Of a DNA stretch of 64,000 nucleotides, positions 35,552 to 45,787 are shown piece after piece (the first letter of the stretch is position 1; every line of letters begins with the position of its first letter). Made by a program: the position numbers and the translations under genes. This stretch comes from Nitrospirota bacterium (GTDB lineage: Bacteria; Nitrospirota; Leptospirillia; Leptospirillales; Leptospirillaceae): positions 1-64,000 of the forward strand of contig JAMCWM010000053.1 in assembly GCA_023481175.1 (NCBI GenBank), given 5' to 3'. The notes below the pieces were generated by a model that saw nothing but the letters and a program-made list of their open reading frames with translations, was not told the DNA's origin and searched no databases.

Positions 35552-35736
35552 GAGTCTTCCTGCTGATCCTTCCGGACGGCCCGTGAAGGAATTTTGTCCG
35601 GGATTCACGCCAGAGACCGAACCGGAGAGGAAAGTCTTCGGCGGATGATCATCCAAATCGGATCCCGATCTTCTCAAGAATGATCGAAAGGAAGGTATTC
35701 TGGCCTCCTCGAGCCTCAATAAACGGAGTTCCGATC

Positions 35737-36963
35737 ATGCCCATCATCGAAGGGATCAGGGTTCAGAACTATCGCGTACTGAAAGATGTCACTCTGGGCA
35801 GGATTTCGGGCATTGAAGGCAGTCCCTTGACGCCCTTCACCGTCGTGATCGGAAAGAACGGCTCAGGAAAGAGTTCACTTTTCGATGCCTTCGGATTCAT
35901 CTCCGACTGTCTTGCCACCGATGTCGAAACCGCCTGCGACATGAAGCAGCGGGGGGGATTCGACAGGATGAGGTCCCAGGGAGCCGGCGGACCGGTGAGG
36001 TTCGAAATTTACTACCGTGAAGCCCCCAACGAGCGTCCGATCACATACGAACTCTCCATCACGACGGATGACTCGGGACGTCCCTTCGTGGAATCGGAGA
36101 TCCTGAAACAGCGGAGAAAGGGGCAAAAGCATGGAAGGCCCTTTCCCTTTTTACGTCTTCACCATGGTAAAGGTACGGTTTGGGCGGGAGAAGAGGCCGT
36201 TGAAAGTGAAGGCGAAGAAGACCGGACCCAGAATTCGGTCGAGCTGACCGACCTGAGCCAGCTGGGCATCGCAACCCTGGGCACCCTCAAGGAGCATCCC
36301 CGAATCAAACGCTTTCGTGATTTCCTGAAGGGATGGTACCTTTCCTATTTCTATCCAGATGCCGCCCGAAGTCTGCCGAGTGCCGGACCCCAGCGACATC
36401 TCAATGTCCATGGCGACAATATCGCCAATGTCGTCCAGTTCATGGAACGAGAGTACAAGGACCGCTTCCGGTCTGTTCTCCAGCGGATTGCCAAAAAGAT
36501 TCCCGGAATCAAGAGCATCGACACCAAGGTCACGGACGACAAGAGAGTCCTGTTGCGATTTAATGACGGGGCATTCCTCGATCCGTTCTTTTCCCAACAG
36601 ATGTCGGACGGAACATTGAAGATTTTCGCCTATCTGCTGTTGCTCGAAGATCCGGATCCCCCCCCATTCATTTGTATCGAAGAACCGGAAAACGGACTTT
36701 ATCACAAGCTCCTGGAAACGCTGGCAACCGAGTTTCGAGAACACGCCACCGGAAAGAAAAATGCTCCCCAGATTTTTGTCACCACTCATCAACCATATTT
36801 TGTCGATGCCCTTTCACCGAGAGAGGTCTGGATCCTTGAAAAGGGAAAAGACGGGTTCTCCCGGATCCAAAGGGTGTCCGAAATCAATATCGCAAGGAAT
36901 CTCGTCGAGGAAGGGCTTCCGCTTGGAGGACTTTGGTACAGCGATTATCTCGAGGCAAACTGA
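35737..36963 (+). CDS. ABC/AAA-type ATPase, first gene of a two-gene defence-like module
   Basis: 408 aa. The N-terminus I-R-V-Q-N-Y-R-V-L-K-D-V leads to Walker A GKNGSGKS (residues 39-46). A signature-like M-S-D-G-T-L-K-I-F-A-Y-L is near residue 290, Walker B I-C-I-E-E-P-E-N-G-L near residue 312, and a switch histidine in V-T-T-H-Q-P-Y near residue 350. This is the SMC/RecF-like ATPase family (COG4637-like) seen in overcoming-lysogenisation, Gabija- and PARIS-type systems. Its stop is two bases before the DUF4276 gene. The ATG at 35737 was chosen because homologous motifs start there. Codon use is less GC-biased than in its neighbours, suggesting acquisition. Confidence 0.8.
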   Translation: MPIIEGIRVQNYRVLKDVTLGRISGIEGSPLTPFTVVIGKNGSGKSSLFDAFGFISDCLATDVETACDMKQRGGFDRMRSQGAGGPVRFEIYYREAPNERPITYELSITTDDSGRPFVESEILKQRRKGQKHGRPFPFLRLHHGKGTVWAGEEAVESEGEEDRTQNSVELTDLSQLGIATLGTLKEHPRIKRFRDFLKGWYLSYFYPDAARSLPSAGPQRHLNVHGDNIANVVQFMEREYKDRFRSVLQRIAKKIPGIKSIDTKVTDDKRVLLRFNDGAFLDPFFSQQMSDGTLKIFAYLLLLEDPDPPPFICIEEPENGLYHKLLETLATEFREHATGKKNAPQIFVTTHQPYFVDALSPREVWILEKGKDGFSRIQRVSEINIARNLVEEGLPLGGLWYSDYLEAN

Positions 36964-36965
36964 GG

Positions 36966-37616
36966 ATGCATCTCGAAATTCTCGTTGAAGACGCTTCAGG
37001 GAAAACCCTTTTGGAATCGCTGATGCCAAAAATGATCGGGGATCAGGGTCATCCCCACACATGGAGACTCCATTCCTACCGGGGGCTCGGACGAATTCCA
37101 GGGGGACTGAAGGCGTCCGACAATGCCTACCATCGGTTGCTTTTGAAAGAGCTTCCAAGACTGCTGCAGGGATACGGCAAGACTCCGGGAATCGACGGTG
37201 TCGTAGTCGTTCTGGACTCCGACAAGAAAAATTGCAGAGAATTTCTCGACGAACTCCAAATCCTGCGTGACGGTTGTCGACCTGTCCCGCGGGTTCTCTT
37301 CCGCCTCGCCATCGAAGAAATAGAGGCTTGGTACCTGGGAGACCGAAAAGCCTTGCTTGAGGCCTATCCTCGGGGAAAGAGGGCCGTTCTTGATGGCTAT
37401 GTGCAGGACAGACCTTGCGACACATGGGAACTTCTCGCGGATGCCGTCTATCCGGGGGGAAGGGAGGCCATTTTGAGGGCCGGATGGCCCCTGCCGGGAC
37501 AAGTCAAGCATGAATGGGCCGAAAAGATCGGCCCGCTCCTGGGACTGGAACGGAATATGTCCCCCAGTTTCCAGAAGCTCCTTTCGGGAATGAAACGCCT
37601 CCTGAATGAAGCCTGA
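36966..37616 (+). CDS. DUF4276-family (Toprim-like) protein, partner of the ATPase
   Basis: 216 aa. The N-terminal strand L-E-I-L-V-E-D with an acidic residue (E7), the V-V-V-L-D-S-D motif near residue 80 and A-I-E-E-I-E-A-W-Y-L-G-D near 118 match DUF4276. The E ... DxD arrangement is that of a Toprim metal site, as in OLD-type nucleases. With GAGG overlapping the previous stop, it is translated right after the ATPase. ATPase-Toprim pairs include anti-phage systems such as PARIS and OLD/Gabija. A nuclease or sensor role here is inference. Confidence 0.72.
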   Translation: MHLEILVEDASGKTLLESLMPKMIGDQGHPHTWRLHSYRGLGRIPGGLKASDNAYHRLLLKELPRLLQGYGKTPGIDGVVVVLDSDKKNCREFLDELQILRDGCRPVPRVLFRLAIEEIEAWYLGDRKALLEAYPRGKRAVLDGYVQDRPCDTWELLADAVYPGGREAILRAGWPLPGQVKHEWAEKIGPLLGLERNMSPSFQKLLSGMKRLLNEA

Positions 37617-37717
37617 AAAGTCTTTTTTGCGCGACCCAGCCGGAATGTGCGGACAGGCCCTCTTTCACCTGACTCCGAGTGACGGCATTTTTTCGACCAC
37701 TTCGAAGGGGATCATCG

Positions 37718-40030
37718 ATGAACGCGACAACCGTTTCCCCGAATTCTTCCTTCCCGTGGATAGACCGCGCATCCGGTCTCGCGGACGACTCCGTCCTGAT
37801 GAAAGAGATCATCCGGCTCTACGGGAGGCTCGCTCCCGAAAATCCCCTCAGGAAGGCTCTCGAGGAGCGGCTCCTTGTCCCCGGGAGGGTGGCGAAATGG
37901 CTCGAAGGGGAGGACCGGTCGATCGTATCTTCCCTTCTTGAGACCCTTCCGCCCTCCCGGCTTTCTCCCCACGCGGAGATCCTCGAAGGTCTCATGAAAA
38001 CCTTCCCGGAGGAACAATTCAACCCCGTTCCCGCCCTCTTAGCCCAGATCGACCCCGTCCGGGCGGCCGGGATCTTTCTCCGGGGGCTCGAAACCCCTCC
38101 CGAACCCGGTTCGCCGACACGTTCCGCCATCGCCGGAACCCTTTCGACGCTTCCGGAAGAGACGGCCCGCCCTCTCTTCGAACGCCTTCTCGCAACGGAA
38201 CCGCGCTCTTTCCTCCTGGCACGCGCCCTCGCCGCCTCCGCCTTCCGCTTTCGCCACGAACGGCTTGCCGAACTTCTCTCCTTTCTTGCCGGCGAGGGGG
38301 ATCTGGGCTCCCTGGCATCGGCCATGGGCCACGATCCCTTTTTCGACCTCGCCCGGGAGGCCCGGAACGGGGGAGTGACGACATTTCAGGAGCTGGCCCC
38401 CTTCTTCGTACCGGAGACTCCGCTCTCCGAGTTCGACCGGATCGCCCGGGAAGACCGTTTTTCCAAGGCGGCGGCTCTCCTGGCCGAACGTTCCCGCCAG
38501 AGCTTCGAAGCCCAGGCCGTGTTCCGGTTCATCGGAGAACGGCCCGAAAACTCTCCCGAAGAACGCTGGCCGGACGCGACCGCCCTGGCCCTTGCCGCCG
38601 TCGCCGGCACCTATGTGCGCGACCGACCCGACACGGAACCGCTGACTCTCGGGGAGACGATCAGGCTCCTGTGTCTCGACCTCTCCTGGAATCCTTTTGC
38701 CCAGGACTTGGCCGCCCGTCTCTCCTCCTTTCCGGTGGAGGAGCTTTATCCGGCCGTGAAAGAGGCCCTTGCCGAAAACCGGGAATCGAGGGGACTGCCC
38801 GTTCTCGTCGGGGCCCTTGGAACCCTTCGATCCCCGGTCTTCGTTCCCGATCTCGTCTCCCTCCTGTCCGAAGAATGGGACGAGAGTGTCTGCCAGAGCG
38901 CTTCGGAGGCCCTGTCCGCCATCGGGGCCGCCTCACGGGACTTCCTTCTCTCCGGATGGGAGGATCTCGATTTTTCCCAGCGGATCTTCGGGGCTTCCAT
39001 CGTCGGACAGATCGGCGGCCCGACGGTGGTCGACTTCCTGCTCGGACAGACCGGGACCCTTTACAGGGAGGACCGGATGCTCTGGTGCGATCTTGCCCTG
39101 ACCTCCCCCGACCCCCGCCTTCTTCCCCATATTCTCGCTGAGGTTCGGAGGGAGGATCCTTCGGTCGACCAGGCCGGATACGTCCTTCTGACGCTCTTCG
39201 ATCCCGACCATCCGGAGCGCCCGAAACTCCTGGAAAGAATCCTCCGCGAAAACCGGTCTGCCATCGAAGGCACAGAGGACTTTCCGAGACTGTCTCTCAT
39301 CTGCCAGGAATGCGGGGAGTCCAACGTTTACATGGTCCGGAAGATCGTCATCGGAACCCGCGACGAGGATCCGATGGTGGCCGAAGAATTTCCCTGCCGG
39401 TCCTGCGGGAGGCTGGCCGATTTCGAGATCGACCCCCGGGAGCGGTTGTTTCTCCTGTATCATATCTTCCGCCAGCGAAAGAACGAACAGAACGGCAGGC
39501 CCGGTTCCCCCCTCGAGGTGAATCGCGTGGGCGTTACCACCGCGACCGGCGAAACCCTGTCCTTTCCCGAAGCCTACCGGGAGTACCGCGAAAAGCTCCG
39601 CCACGACCCCGACGATGTTCGCACGCTGCTCCGGATGTCGAATCTGCTCCTTCATCTCGACCGGACCCGGGCCGCCCTCGACCTCACGACCCGGGCCCAA
39701 TCGCTCACTCCCCTCCTGATAGAGATCGTGAACAACCACATCCTGATCCTCAAAAAACTCGGACGCCTCAGGGAGGCGTTCGAGTTCGCCTCCCGGGCCT
39801 TTTCCGACCGCTCACGATGGGAATCGGTGGCCTCAAACCCCGACAATGAATTCAAGCATTACAAGGATTTTGAAGAACTCTACAACGGGCTTGCCGACGA
39901 CCTCGGCCTGTCCTCCGTTCCGAGGATCCATGTCGAGAGAAAGGGGCCCTCCCCGTCAAAGACCGGGAGGAACGATCCGTGCCCCTGCGGAAGCGGGAAG
40001 AAATACAAGAAGTGCTGCCTCCGCGGATAA
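37718..40030 (+). CDS. HEAT/TPR-repeat protein with zinc ribbon and C-terminal SEC-C motif
   Basis: 770 aa. Residues ~30-520 are helical repeats (e.g. F-V-P-D-L-V-S-L-L-S-E-E-W-D and A-L-S-A-I-G-A-A near 390-410), consistent with HEAT-like units. Two CxxC pairs, C-Q-E-C near 529 and C-R-S-C near 560, suggest a zinc ribbon. TPR-like helices follow at ~620-710. The last 20 residues, N-D-P-C-P-C-G-S-G-K-K-Y-K-K-C-C, are a textbook SEC-C zinc motif, also found at the end of SecA. The ATG at 37718 has AAGGGG upstream. The specific function is unknown; a protein-binding scaffold is likely. Confidence 0.75.
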   Translation: MNATTVSPNSSFPWIDRASGLADDSVLMKEIIRLYGRLAPENPLRKALEERLLVPGRVAKWLEGEDRSIVSSLLETLPPSRLSPHAEILEGLMKTFPEEQFNPVPALLAQIDPVRAAGIFLRGLETPPEPGSPTRSAIAGTLSTLPEETARPLFERLLATEPRSFLLARALAASAFRFRHERLAELLSFLAGEGDLGSLASAMGHDPFFDLAREARNGGVTTFQELAPFFVPETPLSEFDRIAREDRFSKAAALLAERSRQSFEAQAVFRFIGERPENSPEERWPDATALALAAVAGTYVRDRPDTEPLTLGETIRLLCLDLSWNPFAQDLAARLSSFPVEELYPAVKEALAENRESRGLPVLVGALGTLRSPVFVPDLVSLLSEEWDESVCQSASEALSAIGAASRDFLLSGWEDLDFSQRIFGASIVGQIGGPTVVDFLLGQTGTLYREDRMLWCDLALTSPDPRLLPHILAEVRREDPSVDQAGYVLLTLFDPDHPERPKLLERILRENRSAIEGTEDFPRLSLICQECGESNVYMVRKIVIGTRDEDPMVAEEFPCRSCGRLADFEIDPRERLFLLYHIFRQRKNEQNGRPGSPLEVNRVGVTTATGETLSFPEAYREYREKLRHDPDDVRTLLRMSNLLLHLDRTRAALDLTTRAQSLTPLLIEIVNNHILILKKLGRLREAFEFASRAFSDRSRWESVASNPDNEFKHYKDFEELYNGLADDLGLSSVPRIHVERKGPSPSKTGRNDPCPCGSGKKYKKCCLRG

Positions 40031-40107
40031 CGGAGACGCCGGGCCGCTCCTCGCGCGGGATCCGGCGATTGTCCCCGCGAGGCATAGCAGAAAGGAGCAA
40101 GGGATCC

Positions 40108-40407
40108 ATGGTCAAAAGGGTTAAAAAAATGTCCGTTCCCCGGGACTCCGGGGAGAACGAGACCAATGAGATGATGCGGGAGACGATTTTCGAGGCGATC
40201 CGGATCCAGGTCCGGACGAACGATCCTCCCGAGACGGCCATGACCCTGGAGCGTCTCCGGGCGCAAGGCCTTTCCGAGGAGGAGGCCATGAAACTGGTCG
40301 GGTGCGCCCTGAGCGTCGAAATCTTCGAGATCATGACGAAGGGACGGACCTTCGATCCCGACCGGTACCGGACCAACCTCGAAAGGCTCCCCGAACTTCC
40401 TTTCTGA
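40108..40407 (+). CDS. Small DUF1841-like protein
   Basis: 99 aa, soluble, helical. The core N-D-P-P-E-T-A-M-T-L-E-R-L-R-A-Q-G-L-S-E-E-E-A (residues ~35-57) and E-I-F-E-I ... F-D-P-D-R-Y ... L-E-R-L-P near the end resemble DUF1841, a family of unknown function. AGGAG and AAGGG precede the ATG at 40108. It follows the SEC-C protein by 77 bp. Its stop codon overlaps the first copy of a 28-bp repeat. Confidence 0.6.
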   Translation: MVKRVKKMSVPRDSGENETNEMMRETIFEAIRIQVRTNDPPETAMTLERLRAQGLSEEEAMKLVGCALSVEIFEIMTKGRTFDPDRYRTNLERLPELPF

Positions 40408-40433
40408 GGCGGGCCGGATTCCCGGTCGCCGAC
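40406..40433 (+). repeat. 28-bp direct repeat, copy 1 (REP-like)
   Basis: A 28-bp sequence starting GAGGCGGGCCGG and ending GTCGCCGAC is repeated without a mismatch at 41269-41296. Inside it GGCG..CCGG can pair with CCGG..CGCC around ATTC, giving a small hairpin like those of repetitive extragenic palindromes. It starts within the stop codon of the DUF1841-like gene. Confidence 0.8.
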
Positions 40434-40636
40434 TGAAATATGACATCCATGCAGTGCGCGACATGTCTGTTGACGCCTCTTCCGCCCTCCTGCCGACCCC
40501 ACATGAAATCCTTGTGAGTCGCTTCTGCGTCCAAATCACCTTCGAAAAAAATGTTTGGATATTTTCATTTCGCGATTGTTTTTTGTCACCAAGCCAGCAC
40601 TGTCTCCAAATATATTTTTCCCTATTATGATTTACA

Positions 40637-40645
40637 TGCTATAAT
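40637..40645 (+). promoter_or_regulatory. Extended -10 promoter candidate for the ORF6N gene
   Basis: TGCTATAAT combines an extended -10 TG with a perfect TATAAT (40640-40645), 64 bases before the ORF6N start. There is no good -35, which extended -10 promoters can lack. The 300-bp gap 40408-40708 otherwise holds repeat copy 1 and an AT-rich stretch (about 40540-40645) with no gene seen. Confidence 0.5.
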
Positions 40646-40708
40646 CGGCTCTGAACTCCTGATCCGCACTCTCTGATCGATTTCGTGTTCCCTTCTTCGA
40701 GAGGTCCA

Positions 40709-41242
40709 ATGCCCGAATCCCATTCTCCTGTCCCTGTCGAATCCATCACATCCCGGATCTTTCACATCCGGAACCAAAAGGTCATGTTGGATTCCGACTT
40801 GGCCGAGCTGTACGGGGTCAAGACAGAACGACTGATCCAACAGGTCCACCGAAATCCCGCCCGTTTCCCGGAAAAATTCGCCTTTCGCCTCACCCGGGAG
40901 GAGTTCTCGAACTTGACCTTGCAATTTGCAAGATCAAGATCCTGGGGAGGAAGACGGACTCTCCCATATGTATTCACGGAACATGGCGCCGTCATGCTGT
41001 CGAGCGTCCTGAGAACCGATCAGGCCGTTCGGATGTCGATCCTTGTCGTCGAGGCCTTCGTTTATCTTCGGGAAATACTCTCAACCCACAGGGAACTGGC
41101 CCGCAAGATCGAGGAGCTTGAAGGAAAATTGGGGGTCCACGACGAAGCCATTATCGGGCTGTTCGAAGCGATCCGGCAACTGATGGAGTCGCCAGAGGAG
41201 AAAAGGAAGCCGATCGGGTTTATAAGCGACAAGGAGGAATGA
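40709..41242 (+). CDS. ORF6N-domain (phage-type DNA-binding) protein
   Basis: 177 aa. Residues ~10-100 form an ORF6N domain: I-F-H-I-R-N-Q-K-V-M-L-D-S-D-L-A-E-L-Y-G-V, then R-F-P-E-K-F-A-F-R-L-T and Y-V-F-T-E-H-G-A-V-M-L-S-S-V-L. The C-terminal third is a charged helix (L-A-R-K-I-E-E-L-E-G-K-L), probably coiled coil. Such proteins occur in phages, anti-repressor cassettes and free-standing chromosomal copies; the role is unknown. The ATG at 40709 has GAGG six bases before it. The gene is bracketed by the two 28-bp repeats, so it looks like a mobile cassette. Confidence 0.82.
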   Translation: MPESHSPVPVESITSRIFHIRNQKVMLDSDLAELYGVKTERLIQQVHRNPARFPEKFAFRLTREEFSNLTLQFARSRSWGGRRTLPYVFTEHGAVMLSSVLRTDQAVRMSILVVEAFVYLREILSTHRELARKIEELEGKLGVHDEAIIGLFEAIRQLMESPEEKRKPIGFISDKEE

Positions 41243-41268
41243 TCTCCGATGCCCCTGCAAAACCATGC

Positions 41269-41296
41269 GAGGCGGGCCGGATTCCCGGTCGCCGAC
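41269..41296 (+). repeat. 28-bp direct repeat, copy 2 (REP-like)
   Basis: Identical to 40406-40433, same orientation, 863 bp downstream. It lies in the 83-bp convergent gap between the ORF6N gene and queA. Confidence 0.8.
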
Positions 41297-41325
41297 CGAT
41301 GCCGCCCGACAGGCAAAAAGGAGCC

Positions 41326-42396
41326 CTACAGAATCAGCATGGCGTCCCCGTAGCTCAGGAAAAAGAAGCCCTCGGAAAGGGCCCGGCCATAGATTCCGCG
41401 CCAGCGGCCGTCGCCTCCCAGAAAAGCGTCGACCAGGACCAGAAGGGTCGAGCGGGGCGTGTGGAAGTTCGTGAGGAGGCCGTCGACGGGTCCGAATCGG
41501 TGGCCCGGGCGGATGAAGAGGTCGGTCCAGCCGGAGCACTCCCGGATCCGGCCCTCCTCCGGGGTTTTTCCGAAAGCCGACTCAAGGCTTCTCAGAACCG
41601 TCGTTCCCACCGCCACCACCCGGCCCCCCCGGCTCCGGGTTTCGGCCATCTCCCGAGCCGTCCTCTCCGGCACTTCGAACCACTCCGAATGCATCCGGTG
41701 GTCCGACAGGGGTCCGGGAGAAAGAGGACGGAAGGTTCCGAGTCCCACATGGAGGGTCACGGAAGAGAGGCCGATTCCGGTTTCGGAGAGTCGATCGAGG
41801 AGTTCTGGACCCAGGTGGAGGCCCGCCGTGGGGGCGGCCACCGATCCCGGAACCCGGGCATAGACCGTCTGGTAGCGCTCCCGGTCGGAGGCTTCCGCCC
41901 GGCGCCGTTTGGCGATGTAGGGCGGAAGGGGCATCTCCCCCTCCGCCTCGAGTTCTCCATCCAGCGGCTTCTCCCCCCGGTACTCCCCCGAAAAACATCC
42001 CTGGTTCTCATCGTATCCCTCCATCCGGAGTTCCCCCCGGCCGGAAAAAAGGGCGAGACGGGTCTCCTGACCCAGCCCCTTCGCCAGAAAGCGCACCTTG
42101 TGAGGGGAGCCGCCCCCGAAGGGCCCCAGAAAGAGGATCTCGACCTCGCGCCCCCGGGAGGTCCGGCCCCGGGTCCTCGCCGGAACCACCCGGGAATCGT
42201 TCACCACCAGCCGGTCCCCCGGCCGCAGGATCTCCGGAAGATCGGAGACAGACCGGAAAAGGAGGGGGCGGTCCTCCTCCGGCCTCCGGGGCACCACGGC
42301 CAGCCGGCTCTCCTCGCGGCGCTTGGGAGGAACCAGCCTGATGCGCTCGGGAGGAAGCTCGTAGTCGTAGGAGGAGGCCTCCCGGGATCCGGTCAT
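41326..42396 (-). CDS. queA: tRNA preQ1(34) S-adenosylmethionine ribosyltransferase-isomerase QueA
   Basis: 356 aa, normal length. The N-terminal Y-D-Y-E-L-P-P-E-R-I, G-D-R-L-V-V-N-D-S-R-V-V-P-A-R near residue 60, and P-T-A-G-L-H near residue 190 are QueA hallmarks. The enzyme transfers and isomerises the ribosyl of AdoMet onto preQ1 in tRNA, forming epoxyqueuosine. It is the last gene of the minus-strand biosynthetic run, nine bases after the DUF2905 gene. queE and queC, for the preQ0 part of the pathway, are at 62639-63982. Confidence 0.95.
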   Translation of the reverse strand: MTGSREASSYDYELPPERIRLVPPKRREESRLAVVPRRPEEDRPLLFRSVSDLPEILRPGDRLVVNDSRVVPARTRGRTSRGREVEILFLGPFGGGSPHKVRFLAKGLGQETRLALFSGRGELRMEGYDENQGCFSGEYRGEKPLDGELEAEGEMPLPPYIAKRRRAEASDRERYQTVYARVPGSVAAPTAGLHLGPELLDRLSETGIGLSSVTLHVGLGTFRPLSPGPLSDHRMHSEWFEVPERTAREMAETRSRGGRVVAVGTTVLRSLESAFGKTPEEGRIRECSGWTDLFIRPGHRFGPVDGLLTNFHTPRSTLLVLVDAFLGGDGRWRGIYGRALSEGFFFLSYGDAMLIL

Positions 42397-42405
42397 CCGA
42401 CGTTC

Positions 42406-42642
42406 CTACCGGCGGAAGAGGGCAAAGAGGAGGGAGAGAAGGACGGAGAGGACGATCGAGAGGAGAAGGCCCGAGACCAGGGGAAAGGAGAAGACGAAGC
42501 CTGGCTTTTTGATCACGATGTCCCCGGGAAGGTGGCCGAAGCGGGAGAGGATCCCCCGCCCCCCCGAGCGCTCGAGCAGAAAGAGGATCCCCGCGGCCAG
42601 AAGGAAGACGAGACCGATCATGGCAAGGGTGCGGGAGATCAT
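42406..42642 (-). CDS. DUF2905 small membrane protein
   Basis: 78 aa with two membrane helices (residues ~5-23 and ~50-75) around a conserved loop, F-G-H-L-P-G-D-I-V-I-K, the signature of DUF2905. The family is often encoded beside queA and Holliday-junction genes; its function is unknown. It lies between nadA and queA with gaps of 13 and 9 bases. Confidence 0.85.
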   Translation of the reverse strand: MISRTLAMIGLVFLLAAGILFLLERSGGRGILSRFGHLPGDIVIKKPGFVFSFPLVSGLLLSIVLSVLLSLLFALFRR

Positions 42643-42655
42643 GGCTGGACGGGCT

Positions 42656-43600
42656 CTAACTGATTTCGAGCATGCGGTCCAGGGCCTTGCGGGCTCCCGC
42701 GATCACATCGGGCGAGAGGGTGATCTCGGGGGCCATGTCTTCCAGAGCCCAGAGGATCTTTTCGAGGGAGTTCACCTTCATGTTGGCGCAGTCGCAGCTT
42801 TGGCAGGCCGGGATGAAGGTCTTGCCGGGGTTCTCCCGGGAGAGCCGGTGGATCATGCCGAGCTCGGTCCCCACGATGACCTCCGTTTTGTCGGAGGCCA
42901 GCACCTCCCGGGCCATCCGGCTGGTGCTGGCCACCACGTCGGCGCATTCGGCCACCGGAGCCGGGCATTCGGGATGGGCGATCACCAGGGCGTCGGGGTG
43001 GGCCTTGCGCTCCCGGAAGATGTCGGAGGCCATGATGCGGACATGGGTCGGACAGAATCCCGAATAGAGGATCAGCGACCGGCCGGTCTTGCGCTGGACG
43101 AAGTCTCCCAGGTACTGGTCCGGAAGAAAGATGATCTTCTGGTGGGCGGGGATCGATTCGACGATCCGGACGGCGTTGGCCGAGGTGCAACAGATGTCGG
43201 ACTCGGCCTTGACCGCGGCGGAGGAGTTCACGTAGGTCACCACCACCGCCCCCGGATGGAGGCTCCGGAGGCGCCGGACCTCCTCCGGGGAGATCATGTC
43301 GGACATGGGGCATCCCGCATGGAGATCGGGCACGAGGACGGTCTTGCCGGGGGAGAGGACCTTGGCCGTCTCCGCCATGAAATGGACCCCGCAGAAGACG
43401 ATCACCGGATGGTCCGTGGCGGCGGCGTGGCGGGAAAGCTCGAGGGAGTCTCCCACGAAGTCGGCGACGTCCTGGACCTCTCCGATCTGGTAGTTGTGGG
43501 CGAGGATAATGGCGTCGTGCCGCTTTTTCAGTTCGCCGATGCGGGAGACGAGATCGAGCCCCGATCCGTGGACGGGGGTGGGGGTGATGAAGGCGCTCAT
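42656..43600 (-). CDS. nadA: Quinolinate synthase NadA
   Basis: 314 aa. The motifs A-H-N-Y-Q near residue 34, G-D-S-L-E-L-S, H-A-G-C-P-M-S-D-M, S-G-F-C-P-T-H and C-Q-S-C-D-C near residue 270 supply the [4Fe-4S] cysteines. It condenses iminoaspartate and dihydroxyacetone phosphate for NAD synthesis. The ATG at 43598-43600 overlaps the asd stop (ATGA). nadB and nadC are not in the window. Confidence 0.94.
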   Translation of the reverse strand: MSAFITPTPVHGSGLDLVSRIGELKKRHDAIILAHNYQIGEVQDVADFVGDSLELSRHAAATDHPVIVFCGVHFMAETAKVLSPGKTVLVPDLHAGCPMSDMISPEEVRRLRSLHPGAVVVTYVNSSAAVKAESDICCTSANAVRIVESIPAHQKIIFLPDQYLGDFVQRKTGRSLILYSGFCPTHVRIMASDIFRERKAHPDALVIAHPECPAPVAECADVVASTSRMAREVLASDKTEVIVGTELGMIHRLSRENPGKTFIPACQSCDCANMKVNSLEKILWALEDMAPEITLSPDVIAGARKALDRMLEIS

Positions 43601-44618
43601 GGAAGGACTCCGCGCTTGAGAAGGAGTTCGGCAATCTGGATGGCGTTGGTTGCCGCGCCCTTTCTGAGGTTGTCGCCGCAAAGCCAGAGATTGATCCCGT
43701 GGGCCACGGAAGGATCCCGGCGGATGCGGCCCACCAGGACCTCGTCGCGGCCCGCCACGCTCCGGGGAACCGGATAGAGGTCGTGGGAAGGATCGTCAAG
43801 GACCAGAACCCCGGGGGCCTTCGAAAGCCGCTCCCGAACCTCCTCGGGGGTGACCGGACGGGCGAAGGCCAGGTTCACCGACTCCGAATGGCCGACCATG
43901 ACCGGCACCCGGACGCAGGTCGCCGAGACGGGAAGACCGGGGATCTCCAGCATCTTCCGGCTCTCCCGGACCATCTTCTCCTCCTCCTTGGTCGATCCGT
44001 CGGGAAGGAAGGCGTCGATCCGGGGAAGGCAGTTGAAGGCGATCTGGTAGGGGGCGTAGACCTTCGGGACGATGTTGTCGGCCTCTCCGTTTAAAATCTG
44101 GGCGAGCTGTCCCGCGAGCTCGTCCATCGCCTCCCGGCCGGTTCCGGAGACCGACTGGAAGGTGGTCACCACGATCCGTTCGAGGGGAGAAAGGTCCAAA
44201 AGCGGCCGGACCGCCACCAGAAGGATGATGGTGGCGCAGTTGGGATTGGCGATCAGGCAGGGGCCCTTTTTTGTCGGCAGATGGTGGGGATTGACCTCCG
44301 GCACCACGAGGGGAATCTCCGGGACCATCCGGAAGGCGGAGCTGTTGTCCACCACCGTGGTTCCCTGGGACACCAGATCGGGGGAGAGGGTCCGGCTCGC
44401 CTCGGCCCCCGCCGAAAAGAGGGCCAAAGGGATCCCGGCGAGCTGCGAGGGCTTCTCAAGCCGCTTCACCGGAAGGGTCTTTCCCCGGAAGGGGATCCTC
44501 TCCCCGGCGGAGCGCTCCGAGGCAAAGAGATGCAGCTCGGTGACGGGGAAGTCCCTCTCTTCGAGGATGGCGACCATTTCACGGCCCACCGCACCGGTGG
44601 CGCCGACGACGGCAACCT

Positions 44619-44622
<4 letters not shown>
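43597..44622 (-). CDS. asd: Aspartate-semialdehyde dehydrogenase
   Basis: 341 aa. The NADP-binding G-A-T-G-A-V-G is at residue 7, catalytic cysteine in N-P-N-C-A-T-I near residue 128, and G-H-S-E-S-V near residue 243. It makes aspartate semialdehyde for lysine, threonine and methionine. The start is GTG (44620-44622), overlapping the leuB stop by four bases; this fits the conserved K-V-A-V-V-G beginning. Confidence 0.94.
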
Positions 44623-45731
<1,109 letters not shown>

Positions 45732-45787
45732 GCTCTGTCCTTTCGAGTCTGTTTCTGGTGAAGGCCAGTCTTTCCCGGGCCTGGGTT

